Translations under genes and position numbers: made by a program | The notes under the pieces: model-generated | Told to the model about the DNA's origin: nothing | Seen by the model: only the letters and a program-made list of their open reading frames with translations | Databases searched by the model: none | From: Nostoc sp. XA010 | GTDB taxonomy: Bacteria; Cyanobacteriota; Cyanobacteriia; Cyanobacteriales; Nostocaceae | Length of the DNA: 64,000 nt | Direction: 5' to 3' | Assembly: GCF_020829625.1 (NCBI RefSeq) | Contig: NZ_JAIVFX010000023.1 | Span: 1-64,000, forward strand | Shown: piece after piece, positions 9,130 through 16,815 of the stretch | Numbering within the stretch: position 1 is the stretch's first letter | Layout: each line of letters begins with the position of its first letter

Positions 9130-10506
9130 GTTTTTTTGGGCTTGTGTGATTAAATCAGTCTCGCAGGTGGTAAGTTCAGCCCAGTAGTCAAGTTTTATCA
9201 CCTCGTATTTCTCAGCCACAGCCCAAAAGTCAAGCCATGTAAACTCAATACGTGCAAGTACTTGCCTAATTTCCCTAATAGCCATAGGTAGCATCTGTAA
9301 TTGCTCCGTCCTTGTTGCGATGGCTGACTGTGTGGGACTAGTACCCAAAATTATCGCCGCAGCTTCCAGCGCTTGGGTATTGTTCATGGCAACGCTTAGG
9401 TTTTTCAATGCCATACCCATGAGGCGCAGACATTCAGTCGCATTTTCTTTGGGTGGTTCGGCTGCCAAAGTTCGCAAATCAATTGTTTTCTCCAGAGCTT
9501 GCTGAACCTTCTTGTTTAATGCTTTAGCTCCTTGTTTGGTATAGGTATTCCCCCAGTCTTGTAATTGATGCGGCTCAAAGGCGTTTTCCAAATCCCGAAT
9601 GCGCTCTTTTAGCTGCTGGTTCTCAGTTTCCAACTGCCGTAGCGATTCCATCTCGTCTAAGCGCTGCTGCAACTGGATATTTTCCTCCTTCTGTTGCCTG
9701 TACAGGTTTTGCAGAGATTGGATTTGCTCACTGACTTGGGCTTCGGCTCTAGCCTTAACCTCTGCTTGTAGTCCAATCCTCAATTCCTGAGAGAGTCGCT
9801 CTAACTCTTGCTTATGGCGTTCTTCAAGTGCAGCGATCGCTTCGGAGTACTCTGGTGGATAAGTTCGCTCAGTCGAATCGGATACAATTGCCGCATCCAA
9901 ATCAGCATTGTTTACCAGCAGCCTTTCACCATCGCTGAAGGTGACAATCTGCTGCGAATTATTCGGTGCGTCTGCACAAATCACTCCCGATTGCCCATAA
10001 CGGGGATGTTCTGGTGATGAAATTGTGATGGCATTTTTCGGAACCAATGGTTCCTGATGGAGTTTATTTTTTCCTCTTTGCATTGGAGCAACAATATTAG
10101 CCGCAGCTGCGAAATCTGATTCACTAGGGTCTGGGTTTAATTCCAAAGCCAGTCTTATAGCAGCAATAAGTTTTTCTGGTTCTTTGGCTAACCTCAAAAG
10201 AGGACGGGCTTGGCGCTCATTTTTAATCTGTGGCCCCAACTCCCCTGCTGCAACAATAACTTTTGATGCCCCTAAAAGTTGATTTATACGCCGATAGCCA
10301 CCATATATATGCAATTCGCCTTGGCAATATTCTGAGAAATTTTTGTACCCAGCGATTCTGTACATCCGCTCGTCATGCATGAGGCGAATCTGTTCTACTG
10401 CTTGTAACTCAAATTGGTCTATGGTAGCGAAGGTGTCTTTGATACTGCTGTTAAGATCATCGTAATCAAGTGCTGATTTGGTTTCTTCTCTATCTAGTGT
10501 CAGCAT
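9097..10506 (-). CDS. Plasmid protein: helical N-domain, SH3-like segment, long coiled coil
   Basis: This 469-residue protein shares its N-terminal domain with two other loci in the window (24198-25139 and the decayed copy at 57246). The shared pattern is a helix with ERMYRI..YKNFSEYC followed by a helix-turn-helix-like stretch at about residues 30-110. A short beta-rich segment (about 165-205, HPRYGQSGVIC ... GERLLV) resembles the SH3/KOW-like part of the 24198 protein. Residues 220-305 form a strong coiled coil rich in Glu, Gln and Leu. It lies behind the replication gene on the same strand, across a short repeat-bearing gap. I infer a DNA-binding plasmid maintenance role, but no precise function is known to me. 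ParB/KorB-like proteins are the nearest comparison. Confidence 0.6.
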   Translation of the reverse strand: MLTLDREETKSALDYDDLNSSIKDTFATIDQFELQAVEQIRLMHDERMYRIAGYKNFSEYCQGELHIYGGYRRINQLLGASKVIVAAGELGPQIKNERQARPLLRLAKEPEKLIAAIRLALELNPDPSESDFAAAANIVAPMQRGKNKLHQEPLVPKNAITISSPEHPRYGQSGVICADAPNNSQQIVTFSDGERLLVNNADLDAAIVSDSTERTYPPEYSEAIAALEERHKQELERLSQELRIGLQAEVKARAEAQVSEQIQSLQNLYRQQKEENIQLQQRLDEMESLRQLETENQQLKERIRDLENAFEPHQLQDWGNTYTKQGAKALNKKVQQALEKTIDLRTLAAEPPKENATECLRLMGMALKNLSVAMNNTQALEAAAIILGTSPTQSAIATRTEQLQMLPMAIREIRQVLARIEFTWLDFWAVAEKYEVIKLDYWAELTTCETDLITQAQKNSEQLTVNSDN

Positions 10507-10820
10507 ATTTCTCTCCCGTCATTATCACAAGGAGAGGGGTTTGAAAAAAATTTTGATGTCACCTCAATCCCGACACCAAGGTGTATTGGGCATAAGTCAT
10601 TTTTCACGATATTTTTCCCTGATAACTTGGTTGACAAGCTTCAGAGGGGGTTGTATCAGTTATCAGTCAACAGTTATCAAGGACTGTAAATTCCAACTGA
10701 TAACTGGTAACTGGTAACTGTTATTCGCGCTGCTACTGCTTTTTGCTACGAAATTCGGGATATTTCTTAATCAAACTTAACTTTACAGAAACTTATGAAT
10801 TTCAACAACAAAAATTGCCA

Positions 10821-10842
10821 CACGAAACTGGTGAGTTTCGTG
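10821..10842. promoter_or_regulatory. Inverted repeat CACGAAAC-6-GTTTCGTG
   Basis: An 8-bp perfect inverted repeat with a 6-base spacer lies immediately before a second palindrome (10845-10867). The tandem arrangement resembles operator or origin dyads. Confidence 0.55.
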
Positions 10843-10844
10843 CA

Positions 10845-10867
10845 GCTTCTCGTATAATACGAGAAGC
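10845..10867. promoter_or_regulatory. Perfect 23-bp palindrome
   Basis: The arms GCTTCTCGTAT and ATACGAGAAGC flank a single central A, giving an 11-bp perfect arm on each side. This is too long to be accidental in AT-rich DNA. It could be an operator, a replication dyad or a cruciform-forming site. Confidence 0.6.
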
Positions 10868-10945
10868 AGCGGATTCAATCTCGTCTAACCAGTCAGTGGG
10901 TAAAAGCGGTCAAACTTTAATTACCACTGGTTCGGTTTTCGTGAG

Positions 10946-10966
10946 ATAACCCCGCTCTGAGGTTAT
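10946..10966. promoter_or_regulatory. Short inverted repeat ATAACC-9-GGTTAT
   Basis: A 6-bp perfect inverted repeat lies 20 bases before the longer hairpin at 10987. It is weaker than its neighbours and may form part of the same control region. Confidence 0.35.
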
Positions 10967-10986
10967 ATGGAATTTAAGACCCGCAC

Positions 10987-11012
10987 AAAGCGCTACTCCT
11001 TAGTGGCGCTTT
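10987..11012. terminator. Terminator-like hairpin
   Basis: AAAGCGC-TACT pairs with AGTG-GCGCTTT across a 4-base loop (10-bp stem with one mismatch). It lies downstream of the minus-strand operon ending at 11162. There is no long T run, so intrinsic termination is plausible rather than certain. Confidence 0.45.
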
Positions 11013-11161
11013 ATGCGTTAAATTTTCGTACTGTTGTATCTTCATCTCCATACCTCCTTTCAATTAGCTTGATCTTACATAACTTGTGGTCTTTCGGTAT
11101 CTAACGAGATTCTGATTTTTCTTTGTCTGACTCCTCCATATTTACTATTCTTCGTTCTAGC

Positions 11162-11497
11162 TTACCCTGATTGGGTAATCACTTTTTCAAGAAGCAGACC
11201 TACCGCAGAGGTCGTTTCTGCCTTGGGCTTGCGCTCGAAAACTTGTATGCTGGGTTTCTCTAATATGATGAACCCATGTTCTGTTTGCTGATCGAGTTTA
11301 CCAGCGATTGCTGCTACCCACAGAGGGTAATTACTGGCAGCATCGGTCAGTTCCTTCCAAATGTTAGGCTTGACTGTGATGCTAATGATGCGTCGTCCAT
11401 CACAGTCAATGGTGAACTGTTGCCAGTTGTTCTCTATCGTTTTTGCTTCAGGTAGTTCATTGATTTTGATTGTTACTTCTAGCTTTCCTGAAATCAT
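11162..11497 (-). CDS. Hypothetical protein, partner of the STAND ATPase gene
   Basis: This is a 111-residue soluble protein of unknown function. The predicted order is beta strands with a short helix, and a central WKELTDAA..YPLWVAAIAG segment. It starts at ATG 11497 with AGAGAGG upstream and follows the NB-ARC ATPase gene by 15 bases on the same strand, so the two are very likely co-transcribed. The conserved pairing suggests a partner or effector of the ATPase, but that rests on position only. Confidence 0.6.
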   Translation of the reverse strand: MISGKLEVTIKINELPEAKTIENNWQQFTIDCDGRRIISITVKPNIWKELTDAASNYPLWVAAIAGKLDQQTEHGFIILEKPSIQVFERKPKAETTSAVGLLLEKVITQSG

Positions 11498-11512
11498 ACA
11501 TACCTCTCTGTA

Positions 11513-13039
11513 TTAAGATGCCAACGTTAATGGTGAACCATCAGATGTATGCACTAACCCTTGTGGATCTGTCTTGATGTATTTTTTAATAATTGGTTGA
11601 AGAGTAAAACTGATTTCTTTAGTAACTGGGTCTTTGATACTTTCAATTAATGACTGATTCTCAAGTTTTTCTAACGCTTTGATTAACTCTAAAGTTGATA
11701 CAAATTCTGGATTTTTCTGTTTAATACCAGACAATAGTTTAGTAAAACTAATGGATTGTTGATTTCCGACTATTTCTTCTGCTATATAAATTAAAATTTC
11801 TCGTTGAGTACTGCTTAATGATTCTCCAAACAGTTGATTAAGGATTACCTCAAAATTACTACTAACAAGCGTAGTTGGATTCTCAAAAAACATTTTGGTA
11901 TTACCACCAAAGAAGTGGTTAATTCGATTAGCTACTGCTTCGAGTTCTGAAGGATTTCCGCGATACGTTTGAATTAATTGGTTACACTTTTCTTTATCCG
12001 TCAATCCTTTGCTAGATAAAAGCTGCATTGCGGCATCTAGGTCTAAACCTTGGATTTTTAAGAAATGAAAAGGTTGTTTTGCTGTTATAACATTATCAAG
12101 TTCATCAGGCCAAGTTCGACCAGTTAAGAGTATGCAGCTTTCATGTTCTTCTTCTATTAATCGGTGAAAAAATACTCCATATTCAAGTCTTTGCTGAAAG
12201 TTATTTTTCTGAAATAAAGAATCAAAACCATCTAGTACTATCAGACAACGGCGTGATTGTAAGCGTTTAATCAATACTGAAATCATTTCCTGGGTATATT
12301 CAGGTAAACCTAAATCAGGCTGGCAAGGTTGAGTTAGTTCTAAGAGTTCGGCTACTAAATCTTGAAGTAATGGTGCATGAATAATTGTTTTCCAGATTAA
12401 GCTATCAAATGTTGATTGTTTCCTTGCACTAACTTCTTTTATCAATTTTGCAACCAATGCGCTTTTACCGATACCCGCAATTCCTATTAAGGATATGCAA
12501 CGCTCGTTACTTATCAATTCTTTTAATGAGTTTAGTTCCTGTATTCGCCCATAAAAGCTAGATATGTCGGGCACTTTCCCCCTAATAATTGGTGTCAAAT
12601 CATCAACAGAAAGCCTTTGTTTTTCGTCTGAGGCGGATTGAATATGATACTTTTTGTTAACTTGCTCTAAAAAATACCAAAGCTTCTTTTTACCCACTCG
12701 TTCGCCATCCCCTATAGTTTCTGAAAGTATGTCCCATAAACGGGGTGCTACTGTGCGCTGTATGTAGTTTAAGCTGTAAGTTGAGTGGCTTGCTATCTCC
12801 TCGTACTCTCGATCATTCAATGCCCCTTTGATAACTAGCATTTCAGTTTTAGATAAGTACTTGTCTCTTTTGGCAAAAACTAAGTCATTTACTACGACCA
12901 GCGCTAGTCTAAAAGTCTCTGTTATTGGAAATACGGCTTGAGATGATGATTGATCAGATGAAAGTGAAAGTTCCTGCTCTCCAAAAGTGACAGAGGAAGA
13001 AAGAGGAGATTGAAGTTCTGGTTCAACAGTAAAATCCAT
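11513..13039 (-). CDS. NB-ARC STAND ATPase with vMAP-type N-terminal HTH
   Basis: This is a 508-residue signal-transduction ATPase. Residues 45-145 match the N-terminal helix-turn-helix domain found in cyanobacterial vWA-MoxR-associated proteins (YLSKTEMLVIKGAL ... GKKKLWYFLEQV). The NB-ARC domain follows, with a Walker A P-loop (GIAGIGKSAL) near residue 187 and Walker B (RRCLIVLDGFD) near 270. Many relatives continue into WD40 or TPR sensor repeats, but this one stops after the helical arm, so it is a short form. Such STAND proteins act as nucleotide-dependent switches in signalling or defence. It is the first gene of a two-gene operon with 11162-11497. The start at ATG 13039 is well supported by the onset of homology-like sequence. 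Confidence 0.75.
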   Translation of the reverse strand: MDFTVEPELQSPLSSSVTFGEQELSLSSDQSSSQAVFPITETFRLALVVVNDLVFAKRDKYLSKTEMLVIKGALNDREYEEIASHSTYSLNYIQRTVAPRLWDILSETIGDGERVGKKKLWYFLEQVNKKYHIQSASDEKQRLSVDDLTPIIRGKVPDISSFYGRIQELNSLKELISNERCISLIGIAGIGKSALVAKLIKEVSARKQSTFDSLIWKTIIHAPLLQDLVAELLELTQPCQPDLGLPEYTQEMISVLIKRLQSRRCLIVLDGFDSLFQKNNFQQRLEYGVFFHRLIEEEHESCILLTGRTWPDELDNVITAKQPFHFLKIQGLDLDAAMQLLSSKGLTDKEKCNQLIQTYRGNPSELEAVANRINHFFGGNTKMFFENPTTLVSSNFEVILNQLFGESLSSTQREILIYIAEEIVGNQQSISFTKLLSGIKQKNPEFVSTLELIKALEKLENQSLIESIKDPVTKEISFTLQPIIKKYIKTDPQGLVHTSDGSPLTLAS

Positions 13040-13784
13040 AGCTATGCAAGTACCTCTACTACAGTAAATGCTCGTGAAGAGGCTCTCCGCGAACGAGGCT
13101 TAGTTTTTAGAGTATGTTAGATTGCAATCAATCATACCTGATCTTACTATTTATGGTTAATTTTTTCAAAAAAGTACTAAGTTAACCGTTATACAGGTTT
13201 GATCGAATTTAGGGCATCTACGGAAAGATAAGAGCCACAAAGTCATAGTAACTTGCTTTTCATTCAGAGTAGCAAAAGTATTATTGTAATTCTGGTCTAA
13301 AGCTACTTGTCCCCGTTGTTGCATTTTTTGTGGACAGGAAGGTACTCATGTCTGTTTGGCGTTCGCTCTCGAAAAAATGTCCCAATTATAGAGATATTGG
13401 CGCTGTCGCCCCTTTTGGCAAAGCGAGAGGCAGGGTGTTTTCATATAACCAGAGAAAAACTAAAACTGGGTTTCAAAGCCTCTCTCCACTTCGGGAAGAG
13501 GAATGGAAGCGGGGTAAAAAGCTACGCTACAAAACGAGAAATCAAGACTTATGTATTTTTATTTTTTCGTATAAAAACTCCCTGCCTTTTGGCAAACCGA
13601 GGGGGGGAATGTTTAGATTGCATCCCTGTGTTCAAAAAAATTTTTTACAAATCACAAAAATTCAAGCAATGTAAAGGGAGAGTAATTAGCGTAAATTGTC
13701 ATGGTTACTTGTATCTATATTCAGGCAGTAAGACATAAACACTCTTTACCAACTGCCTAAGGCATAAATTTATACTTGGCAAGT
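13040..13784. other. Divergent intergenic region, no supported gene
   Basis: About 745 bases lie between the divergently transcribed ATPase operon and the kinase. A GC-rich dispersed repeat lies at about 13073-13100. From 13390 to 13610 the sequence alternates CCTTTTGGCAAA..CGAG and CTTCGGGAAGAGG words. Two overlapping frames here (13307-13738 and 13330-13674) translate these repeats in different phases, which marks them as non-coding. Promoters for both flanking genes must lie here, but I cannot place them. Confidence 0.45.
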
Positions 13785-15650
13785 ATGTCGTTTTATTGTA
13801 TAAACCCCCTTTGTGAGCAACGTAAAAATTCTGACAATACTGAAACGTGTCTATCTTGTGGTAGTCCGTTGCTGATTAATAACCGTATTCGACTGCTTAA
13901 GCCATTGAGAGAGCTTACTTATGACCCTCGAAGCTACTTTGAAGTTTTTGAGGTGGATGACGCTGGTACGAAATGGCATCCGGTTCGTGAGCGAAGAGTC
14001 ATGAAAGTTCTCAAATGGAATTCGACTAGGCTTCGTGAGTTAATTAAGCGGGAATTCGGTGCTTTACGGCTAATCCAACATCCAAATATTCCTCAATGTG
14101 ATGTTGAAGATTTTTTCAGTTTTGTGCCTAATAATAGTCCTTTGGAACTAAGTTGCTTAGTAATGGATAAAATTGAGGGACAAAACTTAGAAGAATGGAT
14201 AAAAGAGAATGAACCGATTTCCCAAGCTCAAGCATTAGAATGGCTACGTCAATTAGTTGAGATACTTGATGTAGTACACCATACTGAATTTTTTCATAGA
14301 GATATTAAACCTGCAAACATAATTCTTCAACCAAAAGGGGAACTTGCGTTAATTGATTTTGGAACTGCACGACGAATAACTGATACGTATTTAGCTAAAG
14401 TTAGTGCAAGTGGAGGAACTGATACAAGAGTAGGAAATTATGAAATTACAACTGTAGTTTCTTATTTTTACACTCCACTAGAACAAGTTTATGGTAAAGC
14501 AGTCCCACAATCAGATTTTTTTGCTTTAGGCCGGACTTTTGTTCGTCTAGTTACTGGTACTTCATTGACACGTTTGCCGACAGACAAAAATACAGGACGA
14601 TTAATCTGGAGAAATAAAGCATCGCAGATTGATAAACCCTTTGCTGACTTTCTGGATGAGTTGATGGCTCCCATGCCAGGGCAACGTCCACCAACTACTG
14701 AAGTTATCCTGCAACGGTTAAAGATACTTCCTCAGCAAAGTAAAATTTATAGAGTAACGAGGTCTAAAACGTTCAGAGTCAGCGCAGTAATTGGATTTAT
14801 GATTTTGACAGTCCTTGTGACTTTTAAAGTATTATTACCACTAAGAGCTAAATATTTACTGTCTCAAGGGGAGAAGGCTGAGGCAGCAAATAATTTTCAG
14901 ACCGCACAAGAGTTTTTTGACTCAGCTATAAAAATTAATCCTCAAGCCAGATACACAATTTCCAAATTTTATTTTGAAAAAGGACTTCGTAGTACGAAGA
15001 GTCTAGAATTAGCTAAAAGATACTATGAATTAGCAATTAAATATAATGACACAAATGTAGAATCATATAATAATTTAGGTATTGTGTGTAAACAATTACA
15101 AGATTCTCGATGTGTAATAGATAGTTATGAAAAGGCTTTTAAGTTAACCTCTGATAATTGGGAAGGGCATTATGGATTGGGAATTTACTACGATGAACGA
15201 ATGAAATATGATTTAGCGGAGCAACAATACCAGTTAGCCATAAAAATTAATAGACAAGCGATAATTGCTATCAATAATTTATCTAGAGTAAAAATTCTAC
15301 AAGGTGATTATAATACAGCAATTTCTCTCGCCCAAGAAGGGCTACAAAAAACTACAAATTCCAGATGGCAAGCAGTTTTGTATAAAAATTTAGGTTGGGC
15401 AAAATTTGAGCAGAAGAAATATAGCGAGGCGAAGCGATATTTAGAGAAAGCAAAAGAGTTAGATATCCAAAGAACATCTACCCACTGTTTGCTGGCAAAA
15501 GTGCAGGGAATTTTAGGTGATTTTGATAACTCTTGGCTTTCCTGGGAAGCCTGTCTGCTAACTGAATCTAGAGAACCAGAGGTTTTCATCTGGCGAGCCG
15601 AAATAATAGAAAGAATTAGGCAAAAAGCTCCTAATTTAATTGAAGATTAA
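13785..15650 (+). CDS. Serine/threonine protein kinase with zinc-ribbon start, TM segment and TPRs
   Basis: This is a protein of 621 residues. It opens with a Cys-rich ribbon (C..C..C..C within the first 30 residues) typical of the 4-Cys cyanobacterial kinases. The kinase domain spans about residues 35-315, with the lysine in RVMKVLKW, catalytic loop HRDIKPANI near 171-179 and the metal-binding DFGTARR near 195. The glycine-rich loop is degenerate. A single transmembrane helix at about 332-352 (VIGFMILTVLVTF) places the C-terminal TPR repeats (about 360-600) on the other side of the membrane. I use ATG 13785, since an in-frame TTG nine bases upstream has no better context. It is divergent from the NB-ARC operon and upstream of a secreted protein and a CHAT protease, which together look like an envelope signalling block. 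Confidence 0.85.
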   Translation: MSFYCINPLCEQRKNSDNTETCLSCGSPLLINNRIRLLKPLRELTYDPRSYFEVFEVDDAGTKWHPVRERRVMKVLKWNSTRLRELIKREFGALRLIQHPNIPQCDVEDFFSFVPNNSPLELSCLVMDKIEGQNLEEWIKENEPISQAQALEWLRQLVEILDVVHHTEFFHRDIKPANIILQPKGELALIDFGTARRITDTYLAKVSASGGTDTRVGNYEITTVVSYFYTPLEQVYGKAVPQSDFFALGRTFVRLVTGTSLTRLPTDKNTGRLIWRNKASQIDKPFADFLDELMAPMPGQRPPTTEVILQRLKILPQQSKIYRVTRSKTFRVSAVIGFMILTVLVTFKVLLPLRAKYLLSQGEKAEAANNFQTAQEFFDSAIKINPQARYTISKFYFEKGLRSTKSLELAKRYYELAIKYNDTNVESYNNLGIVCKQLQDSRCVIDSYEKAFKLTSDNWEGHYGLGIYYDERMKYDLAEQQYQLAIKINRQAIIAINNLSRVKILQGDYNTAISLAQEGLQKTTNSRWQAVLYKNLGWAKFEQKKYSEAKRYLEKAKELDIQRTSTHCLLAKVQGILGDFDNSWLSWEACLLTESREPEVFIWRAEIIERIRQKAPNLIED

Positions 15651-15777
15651 GCTTCTTGAATTTAATAGCGTTTCAATAGTAACAAAATATTATTCAAATT
15701 TACAAGTCTAAACACCTTTTTTTATCTCTTTAATTCTTGTATGCTATTAACTTGCATATAGCTATATAAAACTTTTG

Positions 15778-16815
15778 ATGCTAAGTACACACAGACAAAA
15801 GAACAAAATTGCGAGAAAAGTCTACATCTCCCAAATTTTAGTAGTTGCATCAACGATACTTCTTCTAGGTTGGAGTAATGCGTGGGGTCAGGTAAAGCCA
15901 GAAGCAAAACGTAGGTGTAAGGTTATTGGTCGAGTTACTAGCGTGAGCGATCTTCGCTGGCGAGTAAATAGCTTATTGTGCTCAGGAGATCGCATTACTC
16001 CAATAAATGGACGAACAGTTAATACTTTATGTTACTTGAACGGAGAATTTCTAGATTTTAAACAAAGTAGCATTTTCGATGTTGAAGATAAATGTAGGCT
16101 ACCACACGACAGAGTAAGGCTATGTACGGGATTGAACCCAACTGAATGTGACGGCATTAAAGGCCCAACAAATGTACCAATGCTAATTAGTCCCTATGGC
16201 AGTTCAATGTTAAGTACCAGACCTGTAATTTCTTGGTATCCTATACCTCAAGCTACTAGTTACACAGTAGTTGTTAGCGGTTATGAGTTTTACTGGGAGA
16301 AGACAGTAGATAAAACTATTACTGCACTACCCTATCCAAAAGAACAAAAAGAATTGCAATTTTTTAATACTTATAAATTTACCGTACTTGCTAATGTAGG
16401 CGATACTCCCATTAGTTCCTCTGAAACGTTAGTAGTTAGTGTTTTGAGACAAGAAGAACAAGATGCTTTTGCAGAAAGGGTAAAGCAGATTACAGAATTA
16501 AACTTACCTCCAGATGAAGCTGCGATATGGGATTTAGATGCTGTGTTTATGGCAAGAAATCTTTTAAATGAAACGATTGAATCATTGAAAGCAAGAGTAA
16601 GAGCAGGAAGTCAGAACCCTACTATCTACCGATTATTAGCAGATCGGTATTTAGAAGCATGGTTACCAAAGGAGGCACTTCGTGAATATAGCAAAGCGGC
16701 ACAACTGGCAAAAAACACTAATAACTTAGATGAACTAGCTCGTGTACAAGAAGGTTTAAAAATAGTAGAACTTTATAACCATCCGCCAACTAGCACAAAG
16801 CCTGACCAAAAGTAA
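15778..16815 (+). CDS. Hypothetical secreted protein with fibronectin-like region
   Basis: This 345-residue protein has a signal peptide (basic start, hydrophobic stretch ILVVASTILLLGW, likely cleavage after AWG). The first mature domain has several Cys residues (about 45-120). A beta-rich segment follows at about 125-210, with ISWYPIPQATSYTVVV, the pattern of fibronectin-type III or Ig-like folds. The C-terminal third is helical and TPR-like (IYRLLADRYLEAWLPKEALREYSKAA). Similar secreted proteins lie beside CHAT-TPR genes in cyanobacteria, as here. Its 3' end overlaps the convergent CHAT gene by 43 bases. An adjoining TTG at 15775 is an equally close start. Confidence 0.65.
   Translation: MLSTHRQKNKIARKVYISQILVVASTILLLGWSNAWGQVKPEAKRRCKVIGRVTSVSDLRWRVNSLLCSGDRITPINGRTVNTLCYLNGEFLDFKQSSIFDVEDKCRLPHDRVRLCTGLNPTECDGIKGPTNVPMLISPYGSSMLSTRPVISWYPIPQATSYTVVVSGYEFYWEKTVDKTITALPYPKEQKELQFFNTYKFTVLANVGDTPISSSETLVVSVLRQEEQDAFAERVKQITELNLPPDEAAIWDLDAVFMARNLLNETIESLKARVRAGSQNPTIYRLLADRYLEAWLPKEALREYSKAAQLAKNTNNLDELARVQEGLKIVELYNHPPTSTKPDQK

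Larger units (their letters stand above)
10507..11161. other. Structured intergenic region with hairpins and repeats (candidate origin or control region)
   Basis: This 655-base gap between two minus-strand units holds ATCAGT/ACTGATAA repeats (about 10658-10725) and four inverted repeats within 200 bases, listed separately. No protein gene is convincing. The density of dyads near the replication genes makes it a candidate regulatory or origin region. Confidence 0.45.

Noticed and set aside
13307..13738. Two overlapping frames of 143 and 114 codons as genes
   Set aside because: They read the same repeat-like DNA in different phases, have no conserved product and no ribosome-binding site.
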